From Odontocerum albicorne (lineage: Eukaryota > Arthropoda > Insecta > Trichoptera > Odontoceridae): a DNA stretch of 64,000 nt. The stretch lies in assembly GCA_949825065.1 (NCBI GenBank), contig OX463845.1:23848728-23912727 (forward strand), given 5' to 3'. Under the pieces are notes generated by a model, which searched no databases, was not told where the DNA came from, and saw only the letters and a program-made list of their open reading frames with translations. Below, in pieces: positions 52,547-63,469 of this stretch. Within the stretch, counting starts at the first letter, position 1; each line of letters opens with the position of its first letter. The translations under genes were made by a program, and so were the position numbers.

Positions 52547-53399
52547 TGCAATCTGTAACTTATTATTGTACTTAGTTCCGAGCTTAGTACTCTGAGTATA
52601 TACCCGAACATCTTGTGTCCCTTTGCTTGCATTGCCGTTTATAAAAGTATAAGTTTGGACTCTCTTGACCGCGACATACCGCAAGCTGTCTTTGGGAAGA
52701 TCGTAAGTTGACTGTTGCAAATTAACGGTACGGCAAGACTTGCATAATTATTTTTTAACAGCGTGTCAAATCCAATTAGGTTGCTTGCCTGCAGTTTTTC
52801 AGACTATTGGCTGGTAGTTCTATGTAGTTCTTGCGATTAAACTAGTGTTATGACCACAGTCATGTGAAAATCCGGTATAAATCTACAAATTAACGGACTA
52901 GGTGACTGAGTGCGATGCACACATTGAATATGAGGGTTTTACGGCCCTGAGTTAATCAGCGGAAATCTCGAGCCAGTTTCACATAGGATAGTTCCGTTCC
53001 CCACACACCACAAAACAAAACATTATTTCGTACATATTGTTATTTGTTTGTTTGTAGTGATGACGCATGCATCAGTTCTTGTTTTGCAGCGGAACGGAAT
53101 TACTATAGATTGTTCTCTAGAGTAATTTCATTCAACAAAATTCAAACGTCTGAAAAGCCTATTTATCTTCTGTGCATATACAGCAGTGTGATGATGAATT
53201 AATTAATACAAGCTGTTATTTTTTTATGAATTTGGTGTGAGGAAACGTTCATCTATGAATCAGTGTTTAATATGGACATACTCGTATATGTGCAAAAAAC
53301 AATCCAGTCTACGTTTACTCTGTTCTGAGATAACTGAAAAACATCACGCCGTTTTGTATGGGTTTGAATGTAACAAAAAGAAATTGATGGAATTTACAT
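52547..53399. other. No confident feature
   Basis: The minus ORF 52418-52720 (100 codons) crosses the mariner end and is motif-free. Otherwise nothing is recognised. Confidence 0.35.
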
Positions 53400-53790
53400 A
53401 CTTATCACGTGTCGCTCGCAATGTAGACAGAAATAATAGATCTCCAAACTTTTCTATCCAAACATATAACTTTCGCCTCTTTTTACCTTATTTTAATGTA
53501 TGGTCCACTTTTTTTCGGTCTATCTCGTCGACGCACACCTTCATTTCTGATTTGAATACACGCTTAGTCATTATTTCTCTCCATAAGTCCAAACTATCTT
53601 AAAGATCCTTCCTTCATCTTACTTAAAACATCCATCTTATCCATTCCCCATATCTTCATTTCACCTTCTTTCATAGATTGACATTACGACAATGTTTGGT
53701 AACTACTATACGTAAGTCAACAGCATTCATCTTACTTTTATCTTTCATTTGCCCAGTTCAATCTTCACTTCCATACATTAAATATAACAT
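53400..53790 (-). mobile_element. LINE-A C-terminal copy, minus
   Basis: 'cacgtgtcgctcgcaatgta' (diverged 3' end), 'cgacgcacaccttcatttctg' and 'ataagtccaaactatctta' follow the order of 57915-58260. Confidence 0.6.
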
Positions 53791-53906
53791 CAAAGTAAAT
53801 ATAGAGATAACTCGCGTAGCATACAACCGAACTCGATCAGTTTATGGTCATCAATGCCAGGATTTATTGCGGGAATATGGGATGTTGTTTTTATAAACAC
53901 GCAGAA

Positions 53907-54060
53907 TATATCTGTACCCTAGAGGATAAACCACGGGAGTCACATTTTACCCCAGAGTATAAACGACGTTGCATCATACAATTCATGTATGACTCATGTG
54001 ACGTTTATCCTCTAGGGTGCAAAGTGACTTCCGTGGTTTATCCTCTAGGGTACAGATATA
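53907..54060. repeat. 154-bp foldback with 30-bp perfect outer arms
   Basis: TATATCTGTACCCTAGAGGA and on through TAAACCACGG (53907-53936) is exactly reverse-complemented at 54031-54060. Inside, the arms continue to pair with few mismatches to a loop near 'catacaattcatgtatg'. The motif CCTAGAGGATAAAC or its complement occurs four times (one copy mutated). No open frame. Confidence 0.9.
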
Positions 54061-54225
54061 GATCGAGCATCTGCTAATTTGAATACGTTAAGAGATTACT
54101 TGAGGATCCATTTTGTGAGAACTTCCTCGATCTCCTGTTTGTTTCTTTGTTACTGTGACATATTTTCATTATTATTATGTATTCTGTTGTTTTATCCACT
54201 CTATTGTTTATGGTAATGTTGATTG

Positions 54226-54342
54226 GATCTGTCTGATCTGGATCTGTCTGATCTGGATCTGTCTGATCTGGATCTGTCTGATCTGGATCTATCTGATCTG
54301 GATCTGTCTGATCTGAATCTGTCTGATCTGGATCTGTCTGAT
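54226..54342. repeat. 15-bp minisatellite, about 8 copies
   Basis: Unit GATCTGTCTGATCTG, with rare substitutions (gatctAtctg, gaAtctg). The frame stays open: DLSDL on plus, RSDRS on minus. No other coding evidence. Confidence 0.95.
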
Positions 54343-54539
54343 ATATTTGTTGATTTCTCCCCTCTTGACCCCTCCCTTACCACCATATTTTCTCTTAATA
54401 GTTGTACTTGATGATTTGTTTTTTATTAATACTTTGCTTTTATTCTTATTTTATGAATTGTATTTAGCTTAAATTAGCTTCTACTTTAAAAAAATGTGAT
54501 TGTCTTCAATTGACTGTATTGCTCATCATGCCATGTCCT

Positions 54540-55140
54540 AATTGGGGTAGGCAGAGAAAACATATTTCCACTTAATTGTATCCTGACTCACGTATTTCGT
54601 ATTTGCCACGTCCATACACCTCGTCATGCATACACCCTCTTAATAATGATTTTCACTCTTCCCTTCTTCAGAATTTGATTCATTTTGGTAGGGTTTTCCA
54701 AACTTCTCGTACATTCGCTATATAGATTATTTTTGTAAACCTTTCATCCCTCATTTTTTCTACGAGGCCGAACCATCTGAATCCTATTTTCTTCATTACG
54801 TCTTATGGACAAAAAACGAGGGTCGTGAACACGGAGTTTGTTCTCTAGAATTGATAACCTACTATAAATGATTTATTATTTTTTGTAAATCTTTTATCGT
54901 TCATTTTCTGCACGTATCCGAACCATCTCAATGCTCATCTTAAATAATGCATCTTCATTCAATCAGCATTTTTTCCTAATATCCACGATCCTTATTTTAG
55001 CAGACAATGGGTTTCTGCATATTCTACGCAAGTCGCTAATTGCCACCGCATTTATCTTCACTTTTTCATCACATTCAAATTGCTTGCATAAGGACCCGAA
55101 TCCCATTGTAAGCAGCAAACTTGCTTACATTCTTACGTAA
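54540..55140 (-). mobile_element. LINE-A C-terminal copy, minus
   Basis: 'attggggtaggcagagaaaac' (3' end), 'cacctcgtcatgcatacacc', 'gaatttgattcattttggta', 'aggccgaaccatctgaatcc'. A second partly overlapping set ('tatccgaaccatctcaatgc', 54917) suggests an internal duplication or a second copy. Confidence 0.65.
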
Positions 55141-55967
55141 AGTAAAATTTCATATTTCGACTGTCCGAGTTTATCAGCGCTTTTTACTCAGAAGGGAGCG
55201 AATAAAAGTGATGTATTAGAAAAAAGGGACGCGTAAAAAATGGGTGAGCATTGTTTGCTTATTGTAACATATGTTATATAACACCAGTATTATATGCTGT
55301 ATCATTTCTAAAATAAATAAAAAAATACTAACGATCGTAACAAATTATACTAAGTAGAATGAAGCCTGAAAGGAAACGAGATTATTAGAACTAAATTTGG
55401 GTTATAGTTGATATTTAATATATTATATTTTATACTCGTACATCTGACCCCATTGTTTGTATAATAGTTTTGATGATACAACTTTTTTTATTGACCCAAT
55501 AATCTGATTAGTAAAAAAACATTGAGAAACACTTCGCGAGGTTGCAACGTTAGCGCAATACAATGCAATGGGAATAAAGTAACAATTATTGAGCAAGGTA
55601 ACTAATTATTTAGTGTTATTGTGAATATTAATAACGAATAACAACACAAACAGATCTTCAAAACTGATATACTTTGAACTATAAATTATAACGTTGACGT
55701 AAGCCGAGTTCTATACGTTATGTGATTACCATATACCTGAAAAGGTTTTGTCAAGATAAAGATAATTATAATTTGAATACAGAAGTCAATTACATTAATT
55801 TTGTAGTAAGGTTGTATTAGATAATGTACACTTATTTTAAGTAGGAGAATTGCATTGTACTAAAACTTTCTTCTTAGTATTTGTTCCTCGAGTCTGAACG
55901 TTGTAGTTCTCTGGTGTCTAGAACTGATTGGATGATCCGCATAACCTCTGCTTGGTCTTGAGTTGGA
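55141..55967. other. No confident feature
   Basis: AT-rich DNA without frames or known repeats. Confidence 0.4.
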
Positions 55968-55968
55968 C

Positions 55969-56360
55969 ATTTGTTTGATTCGAACTAACTACGAGTATCT
56001 TAAGTGCAGAACTCCGAATATTTATTTGATTCAATCTAACTACGTTGAATGCAGAACTCCAGACAATCCTTTGATTTGGTCTAAATATCTTGAATGCAAA
56101 ACTTCAGGCATTTCTTTGATTTAATCTAACTATCTCAAATGCACAACTTGAGATATTTCTTTGATTTGGTCTAACTACCTTGAAAGTTAAACTCCAGACA
56201 TTGCTTTGATTGTGTATAACTATCTTGAATGCAAAATTCTAGACATTTCTTTGATTTGGTCTTGCTACCTCGAATGTAGAATTCCACAAATGTCTTTGGT
56301 TTGGTCTAACTACCCTGAGTGCAGAACTCAAGGCATTTGTTTCAGTTGGTCTAACTATTT
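55969..56360. repeat. 45-bp degenerate tandem repeat, about 8-9 copies
   Basis: Consensus parts 'acatttctttgatttggtct' and 'aactaccttgaatgcagaac' plus tccag. Copies differ by roughly a fifth to a quarter. On plus, the later copies translate as ISLIWSCYLECRIPQ-like 15-residue repeats (frame open 56206-56451). Confidence 0.85.
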
Positions 56361-56589
56361 TGTTTGTTGTCTAACTATTGGTCACCATCAGCTTCTCTTG
56401 ATTATCTTTATCTCTTCTTGTGACCTTTACGAAGTATCATATTATTACTAAAAGCAGAATAGATACTAATTAAATTTGAGCTGTACGTGGAATATTCAGA
56501 ATGAATATATATAACGGAGAAAAGAAAGAACTTATCAGAGTAAACTATTTGTTAGACAAGTAAGTAACGAGTAAGACAAGCACATATTT
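56361..56589. other. Unassigned
   Basis: No feature. Confidence 0.3.
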
Positions 56590-56955
56590 TATTATACTTT
56601 CGTTCGATATAGTACAAACTGACGATATCATATGGCCATCTCTTCCAAGTAATCAGAAAGGCGTTAAACAAATATCAACAATTGGCTTGAATAAATGAGA
56701 ACTTAAATTGTGCCGACATTGATAATCTATATGTATCACTCAACCAGAAATAACTTCGTTTTCCGGTGGTAATCAAACAAAGAATGTCAACTGTTTACAG
56801 TACAGCCTAATATGCTAATCATGTAGCAATTTCTACCAACGATCCAAAAAAAATATTTATAGAATGAGATCATTTTTATTTTTGATTCCATCAGGAATTG
56901 AACAGCGAATCACCAGGTTAGAATTGAAGCATTCTAATAAGTAAAGCGGAGGGAA
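56590..56955 (-). mobile_element. SINE-A, interrupted and degraded, minus
   Basis: Tail part 'actttcgttcgatatagtac' and 'tggccatctcttccaagtaatc' (56590-56665) is separated from the head 'ccatcaggaattgaacagcg' (56890-56950) by about 220 bp of unrelated AT-rich DNA. Confidence 0.45.
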
Positions 56956-57199
56956 CTGGTTGGTTGAAACAGATTGTCAATACAACATAAACATTGGATG
57001 TCTAATACAAATAATGTACTATATGTATTGTTGCGTTACTATTTTTTTTTAATATTTTCTCCCGTAAAAACTTCTTTTAAAAAATGGTTTTCGATAAATA
57101 GTCTATCTAAATGACAAAGATTTAAAGAGTTAGTGGAAATGTTAAATGCACAAATTTTACTCAAGTACGAATAAATATATGAACAACTACGGTCACGGC
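56956..57199. other. Unassigned
   Basis: AT-rich; 'tggttggttgaaacagattg' at about 56959 may be another SINE-A 3' piece (+). Confidence 0.3.
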
Positions 57200-57400
57200 A
57201 CGGCACCTGTTAGGGTATGCAGATAAGACGAAGCTCCCACTTTCCTATCTCCACATACTTCCTTCGCCTTCGCCTTCTCCACACACATACATACATCTTC
57301 TGATAGAGATCCGTCTGTTTCTCTTACTCCTTCCCTTCCCATTTTTCTAAATTCCATTCACTTGGTCCCAACCATACTTTTATCAGTCGCTCTTTATCTC
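57200..57400 (-). mobile_element. LINE-A 3' copy, minus
   Basis: 'cctgttagggtatgcagata', then 'tcttactccttcccttccc' and 'cttggtcccaaccatacttt', in the order of the 20835 copy. Confidence 0.55.
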
Positions 57401-57914
57401 TGAATAAACAATAATGTAAATGAGAATATTTTTATTTCAAATGCATTGACTTCCCTTAGAATCTTGGTCCGAGTCCTCGGAATATAACTTGAATAATACA
57501 ATGCCGTGTACAATCCTTCTATTTTTCGTTTGATATCTAAATTTATTGTTGGCCTGGACACAATGTTCCTCCCCTAAAATTAATCTCTGGACATATTTTT
57601 TGAGGAGCGCATTTTCTCTACACATTTGTGTGTTTTGTATTTAACCCGGACATGTACTCATACAATAGGATTAGGCTTGTGTTTGTTTAAAAAAAAAACA
57701 TATTTTCAAAAATATCAAGCCTTTTTTGGATCCTGCATGATTTATCGAGATTGCGAAGGGTTCACAGATTTGTCAGCATTTTTCACAAATGCTTGCTTGT
57801 TTCATTTCTGGTAAAAAAATAATAATGTATTGTACTAATATTAAATTTAAATCATAAAAAAATATGATGCAAACATAGTAAATAAAAAAATCGTTGTAAA
57901 AACTGACTTTTACA
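57401..57914. other. No confident feature
   Basis: Frames 57437-57625 (-) and 57626-57814 (+) are about 62 codons, motif-free. Confidence 0.35.
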
Positions 57915-58260
57915 TTTATATCGTCCCGCCGTGTCCCTTGCGGGGTAGGCAGAGAGAACATATTAACTTTTGCCTCCTGCTCATTTACACAGTTCGTCAT
58001 GCACAATATGCTATCATTCATACTTTTTACTATGTCTTCTTTTAAATCTGGTCGACTTGATCCAACCGCGTTTACCTCGGTCGATTCTTCCACGCACACC
58101 TTGCAGTTCTGACTTGTATACTTGTTTAGCCATTCATTCTCTCCACAAGTCCAAACCACCTTAATACTCCCTTCTTAATCTTACTTAAAACGTTTATTAT
58201 ATCTATATATTCATTTCGGATATTTTCATTCCGCTTTTCATTAAATGATACCCCATATTT
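57915..58260 (-). mobile_element. LINE-A C-terminal copy, minus (reference for the 51-bp array)
   Basis: 'ccgtgtcccttgcggggtag' is the best preserved 3' end. On the minus strand WTCGENEWLNKYTSQNCKVC, VEESTEVNAVGSSRPDLKED and IVKSM are open inside 57773-58159. The segment NKYTSQNCKVCVEEST is the single-copy counterpart of the minisatellite at 30601. Confidence 0.7.
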
Positions 58261-58569
58261 TTTTACTACACGCATAAACTATAAATAATAAGTATATAAA
58301 CGCTTCTTTTTTATTATAGCAACCCTTTTACCTCTGGCATCTACTATACAACAATTTCTTCTAACCAACCAGCTCATCTTGGGTATATTAAACTGTTTTA
58401 ATTCGTGATAGTTTTTATAAAAAAATATTCGTTTAAATTCAAGAAAAAAATTCAAATAAATTACTCGAATCTCCATCAATTATAGTAATATAACTAGAGG
58501 AGAGAAATTCGTTCAAGGATAAGGAAGGAAACAAAGGGACATTAGGATGAAAGGATATTCTACATACTC

Positions 58570-58735
58570 GTACATCACGCCGTGTTCCTTGCGGAAAGTC
58601 AGAAAGAACAAATCTACAAACTTGACTATCCAAGCACTCAACTTTCGCTTCTCCACATTTATACGTCTAGTACCACATTCATATATCTAGTATCCTCGCC
58701 TAGACATTCTTTCATCATTCATTCTATGTAATTCA
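58570..58735 (-). mobile_element. LINE-A 3' fragment, minus
   Basis: 'acgccgtgttccttgcgg' and 'actatccaagcactcaactt' match the LINE-A 3' end. Confidence 0.55.
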
Positions 58736-58744
58736 TATCTTGTA

Positions 58745-59030
58745 ATGTAATATTTTTTGATTGACTCTTAAACGTAATTAAGGATAGTCCACATCCAATA
58801 AATCTTGGAAATTCGTTCCACAGTTGCGCCGAGTGAACCGCAAACGAAGATGTGTAAAATGTGGGGTGATGTATTCTCTCATCGCCTGATAGAATAGAAC
58901 GACTGGAGTAGTCACGGAGCTCGAATTCGTCATTGCACATTTTAGTAACACATCCGCACGTGAAGAGACAACACTCGCACACGTTTTCACCGTGTGCGAG
59001 TATTGTTACCTGAAAAACTTTTAACAAACT
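58745..59030 (-). pseudogene. LINE C-terminal remnant, minus
   Basis: Frame 58719-59027: ELRDYSSRSILSGDERIHHP, then TFYTSSFAVHSAQLWNEFPR. The xxSFxxxxAxLWNxLP pattern is the C-terminal block of many LINE RTs. 'gtgtgcgagtattgtt' and its inverted copy precede it. Confidence 0.5.
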
Positions 59031-59039
59031 GAGACCTCT

Positions 59040-59105
59040 TTATATTTTTTTGGGTACCATCGGGAATTGATCCTTAAACCACCTGGTGAAAGTCTAACCA
59101 ACTAA
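59040..59105 (-). mobile_element. SINE-A head, degraded, minus
   Basis: 'accatcgggaattgatcct' (B-box complement) and 'gtctaaccaactaaaac' (A-box complement). Confidence 0.4.
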
Positions 59106-59429
59106 AACTTAAATTACCCGAGATATTATTTACGGGCTGTTTTGATGAACTTGCTGATTCATCTTAGTGACAGTTCCATTATTTTGACTTCTTCATACTA
59201 TGGCGATTTGATTTTGTTTATTTTTCTTCTGCGCTGTATAACTGTTATCCGCGTCGACTTCAGACATTTAACTGTTATGAAATCGTATCGGATGGTGATT
59301 TCAGTAAAGCTATGATTGATTTTCAACACTGTCTGGTAATATGAACAAAAATATCTAAAAAAAATAAAAGAAATAAAACAAAATTTTTTTTTTAAATTAA
59401 ATTAATAACGTGATTTACATCTTGAACAT
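59106..59429. other. AT-rich DNA
   Basis: No feature. Confidence 0.35.
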
Positions 59430-59640
59430 ATAAACTCAAACCGGATAGTTCCAAAATCTGCTAAGATAATAGTCCATAATAGTAAATTGGTGCCAACTTT
59501 GATGTATGGAAGGGAAACGTGGACGTGGAAAATGACTGATAAGACACAAATAAATGCTGTAGAAATGCGTACATTGAGAAGAATACACGGGGTAACACCC
59601 AGGATGGTGAAACAAGCATTTTTCCACGGAAGTCCTTTTT
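59430..59640 (+). pseudogene. LINE-A RT fragment, plus
   Basis: VPTLMYGRETWTWKMTDKTQ, INAVEMRTLRRIHGVTPRMV: the post-YADD block of LINE-A, open for 66 codons. It is cut off at about 59640, where LINE-B sequence begins. Confidence 0.75.
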
Positions 59641-59659
59641 TTCAGAGATATTTTTTAGT

Positions 59660-60118
59660 TTTTCATATGTTTTATTTTCCTTATTGATTGTTCCAAATCG
59701 ACTCCTCAGGGCAAGGTATTATGACAGGACATTTGTCGTTGCTGGTCCTGTGGCGTGGAATGGCCTGCTTCTACTTGTTAGATATGTAGGTGGTGTATGC
59801 ATCTTTATGAAGTACTTGAAGATAATCCATTTTAAGAGGTTTTATCAAAATATATTATTATACTCGTATATAAATACAACTCTACACCTAAATCTGAATA
59901 TGTTACCATAACATTTCGGAAGATCCACAAAGTTTTATTTACAGTTCATCTTCCCTTGGTAAGTTTTCTGTAGTTTTTATTACCGAATATATTTTTCTAA
60001 ATATATTCAAATGCGGGGAAGTTCCTAATTTGATGGCCCCAACCACCGTCTTTCAATCCTTCTATTCAACTAATATATCATATATTTACATTGTAATATT
60101 TTTAATCTGCCAATAATC
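59660..60118 (+). mobile_element. LINE-B C-terminus and 3' UTR, plus
   Basis: VPNRLLRARYYDRTFVVAGP, VAWNGLLLLVRYVGGVCIFM: the SVAGPxxWNxLPxxxR...FxxxLK block, better preserved than at 36960. The 3' UTR matches 37180-37400 ('tttcggaagatccacaaag', 'gcggggaagttcctaa'). Confidence 0.7.
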
Positions 60119-60119
60119 A

Positions 60120-60262
60120 GCTACGGATTCGATTCCCGTTGGTACTGGTTTCCACATGAAGCCTCTTTAGCATATTTATGATTGATTGGAAGAGATCTCC
60201 ACATGACAGTAAGCGCACTAGGTTATAACTGTATACAACGAAACTGTAATACAATACGATAC
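60120..60262 (+). mobile_element. SINE-A, 5'-truncated, plus
   Basis: Begins at the B-box ('ggattcgattcccgttgg'), continues 'gattggaagagatctccac' and ends 'actgtatacaacgaaactg'. The A-box half is missing. It sits exactly at the end of LINE-B. Confidence 0.6.
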
Positions 60263-60540
60263 GTTAAGTCTGAAGGCGAAGTATCGGCTGTATAACGCCT
60301 ACATCTCGCCTATTTTGTTATAAGGTTCTGAATCTCGGCATGTTAATAACGCTGAATAAAGAAGACTTGTTTTGATGATGAATTTTATTATATGTACATA
60401 GAAAGCAAGGAATATAAATTAAAACGAGTTTATGGTCCTTAAGAATTTTATGACTGTAAGAATCAAGTATGATGAGATTTCCCCGCGTTATGACAAGTAT
60501 CACTTGTAGCAGAGTACGACTAAGTTAAAGCACATTTATG
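60263..60540. other. Unassigned
   Basis: No motif. The 61-codon minus frame at 60318 is background. Confidence 0.3.
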
Positions 60541-61014
60541 CTGGGGCGAAACTAGGCACCCTAAATAAAGCGCCCGGGGCAGTAAAACAATGCATATCTT
60601 TCATTACGATTTTTGATCACTAAACACGTATTTATGTAGGTATTTATTTAAAAATGTTCCTATAATACCTATAAATATTATGTTCACCAGTGGTCGGTTA
60701 CTATTAACAGATTTAGATAAGACAAATATATTAAAAATTGTAAGATATTTATTATTTTATAAAACAACACAGTATGTAGCCATTTATTTGATATTTTGAC
60801 AAATAAAAATATGTGCATATTTGGTAACTAATATTCTTATAAAAAAAGGTTTCGTAAATCAGTGGTTCTGGACACTCAATTGTTTCTGGTTCTCGACATA
60901 AAAAAATAGGGCATTATTATTTTTTGCACATTCAACGAAGTTACAGTTCTGCGCCCCAAGCCGGAATACGCCCGGGGCTGTTGTTCCACTCGTTCGCCCA
61001 TTGTTACGCCCCTG
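60541..61014. mobile_element. MITE, hAT-like termini
   Basis: The left end CTGGGGCGAAACTAGGCACC and the right end (reversed) CAGGGGCGTAACAATGGGCG are an imperfect TIR, each followed inward by a CCCGGGGC block. Length 474 bp, no frame. No matching 8-bp flanks. Confidence 0.5.
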
Positions 61015-61799
61015 TTTAAGAGTATTGATTAATTGTCAATTTGACTAAAATAAATGCCTTAAGTCATTCCATAACTATTGCTTTAGTCTTAAACGAAGTT
61101 TGTATGTTTAAAGTTTAGGAGTTCATATTTGTTGATGTTTTGTGTTGAACATTGATATCTGACATATTTATTTATTTAAATAAACGGTGGAATGTACCTT
61201 ATAACAAAAATAAAAGAGCCAGTAGTGAGTGCTCAACATATTAAGGACAGAATATACAAAGATTTTTTTTTATTACATCAAAAACTATCAGAAAGAAATT
61301 GGTAAGTACTTATTAAATTGTACAAAAACACATGTTACCAACACAATACGGGACCGTCCACAGGCGCACATCCCATACTGCGCAAATAAGACGAACACAA
61401 AGACAAAACATTGAAAAACAATATATTAAAGGTGGAATCAGACAGGTGCAATTTCACAAATCTCTTTTAGCACAGGGAAAAAAATCACAAACATAGATTT
61501 TTTTTAAACTACAATAATGAATTAACAAGCAGTTCAAAAAAGTTCTTCAAAATTCCTCGAATGACATATTTAAATCAAATAGCGTCTTAAGAAAGGGCAT
61601 AATCTATGAAATAAAAATAAATTCTTCATTGTCGCCGAGTCTATCTGTTGATTATTATGGAATGCATTGGTAGATTACTAAAAGTATTATAAACTTTCAA
61701 TAAGAGTTTGAATTTCGATGACGAAATATGGATATTTTTATATAAACACTACACATAAACTTCGAAGGGAGGAAAGAAATTTGAATAATTTTCTTTTCC
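61015..61799. other. No confident feature
   Basis: AT-rich; 'tatttatttatttaaataaacgg' near 61147 resembles 26086 and may mark a shared repeat edge. No gene. Confidence 0.35.
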
Positions 61800-62120
61800 C
61801 GTATTCGACAAATCCAAATTAGTGATTTGGACTTATTGAAGAACTTGGCCGAGAAACAATATTGTGGTTGGCCCCAGCAACTGAGCCTCCGAGCTTAGAA
61901 CCTTTGGAGTGGAGGCGCCACTCACAGTTCATCATTCCAATACCCTACGTGAAAAGGCAATAACACTCGCATACGTGTACGCTCGATTGTGAGTATTGCT
62001 TCCAGACGTAAAAATATATAAAATAATGGACCGAGATCCCTTTTTATAAATTCTTTTGTATATATTGGGAAACAAGCCCGAATCCCCAGGGCGGATGTCA
62101 AGTGGGCCACAGAGGTAGAG
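61800..62120 (-). mobile_element. SINE-like repeat, minus
   Basis: Shares 'acaatattgt' then 'ggccccagcaactgagcc' with 10705-10745, and an inverted 'ctcgcatacgtgtacg'/'gattgtgagtattgct' region with 58950-59010. The tRNA-like head near 62085-62110 ('gatgtcaagtgggccacagag') is badly decayed. Confidence 0.4.
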
Positions 62121-62169
62121 AAATTTAAATATTACACACACATATGAAGAACAGGTAGAATTTTTTTAA

Positions 62170-62502
62170 TTTCATGGAGTGTCGAAAGAATGTGAAAGTT
62201 TCTCCATCATTTTACTTTAGTCTATTGGAGACAGGGTCGATATTGAGAGACATGCGCTTCCAAACATCTTCTCATCCAGTTCCTTTTGTTAATCTTACTC
62301 CTTATATTTCCTTGTGTCAAAATTATACTTTTGGTCGTCTTCTACCACGACTCCTACTTACGACTCATGCTTGCACTTTAAATTTATTTAGTCAGTATTT
62401 TATCATCCATCTGTTCAACATGTCCAAACCACCCCAACTTGTTCTTTTTCACCCTGTTGAACACAGCTGTAGCTCACATTTATCATGCATAAAACATTTC
62501 TT
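62170..62502 (-). mobile_element. LINE-A-like C-terminal copy, minus
   Basis: 'caacatgtccaaaccaccc' (minus: GVVWTC, the RWFGHV position) and 'cacgactcctacttacgac' follow LINE-A order. The 134-codon plus frame 62174-62578 runs antisense to it and has no motif of its own. Confidence 0.5.
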
Positions 62503-62667
62503 ATTAATTATAATTAATATGATAATTTATATAGCACCGTTTAGAGAGCAGACTCTCCTCCAGAGCGATCTGACTTAGGATTTGATTAATTATAATTAAT
62601 ATGATAATTTATATAGCACCGTTTAGAGAGCAGACTCTCCTCCAGAGCGATCTGACTTAGGATTTGA
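62503..62667. repeat. 82-bp tandem duplication at LINE-B 3' end
   Basis: Unit starts ATTAATTATAATTAATATGA and ends CTTAGGATTTG. Copies at 62503-62584 and 62585-62667 are apparently identical. Confidence 0.9.
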
Positions 62668-62900
62668 ACTCTCTATTATTGACAGATTAAAAATATAACA
62701 AAATAAATATAAGTTAAGTGTAATTATAGGAAGGTCGTTAGATTATGAATTTTCCCGCAACTGAATATGTTTAGAAAAACCGCAAAAAAACTTATCAAGG
62801 GAAAACGAACTACAAAGAAACCTTTGTAAATCGTCCAATATGTGATAGTAACATATTCGGCTTTAGGTGGAGTGTTGTGTATGTATGTATTATAAATATA
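62503..62900 (-). mobile_element. LINE-B 3' UTR with duplicated end, minus
   Basis: From 62900 downward the sequence follows the LINE-B 3' UTR ('tttaggtggagtgttgtg' = reverse of the 37185 region, 'gaaaacgaactacaaagaaa', 'cagactctcctccagagcg'). The last 82 bp occur twice. Confidence 0.65.
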
Positions 62901-63469
62901 TAAATGACTCTGTCATAAATCGACACATCACACATTCTTCGCATTGCACGCTTTTCCACAACATTAATTTGGTTCCTTTAATTAATTTTCTACAATTCCT
63001 CACAATAAATACAAACGAGCACAAATATTTCAGAGTACCAGCTACCGACACCAAATAAACGTGAAGGAACGCCACCATCTCTTTATTATATTTAATAAAT
63101 CATTCAATATTATTGCAACGGTTCGTTGCATAATTCGATTCAATAAGCTTAAGATCCACTTGAGTGGTGGTACACTAGAATAGTTTCTGGTATTATCATT
63201 AGTTTGGAAAGTCATTGGTTCGGATCAAGATGACACAGATGTGAAGTAAATGAAGCGTGTAGAATGAATGAGTACAGTTGATCTGATCTAAACTGTGAAT
63301 GTGGGCAGATGGGCGTGTGCCACTTTGCTGGTTCAATGGGTTCATATAATATGTAAGATTTGTGTTATGAAGGAACTTCTTAATTTTAAGATTTTATTGT
63401 TGAAGCTCATCAAAGTTAGAGCTCTGAATGTTTTTTTTCCTATCTATAAGTTAGTTAGAATATCATGAA
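62901..63469. other. No confident feature
   Basis: Frames 62867-63058 (+) and 62890-63078 (-) are about 62 codons and motif-free. Confidence 0.35.

Noticed and set aside
54201..54411. RS-rich or DLSDL protein frame
   Set aside because: It comes entirely from the 15-bp tandem unit. No codon evidence exists outside the repeat.
160..59867. ACGAGTA heptamers as leftover sequencing adapters
   Set aside because: No constant sequence extends beyond about ten bases around them, and both orientations occur within continuous genomic DNA.
62174..62578. 134-codon plus ORF as a gene
   Set aside because: It lies antisense to a LINE-A-like remnant and runs into the LINE-B tail duplication.
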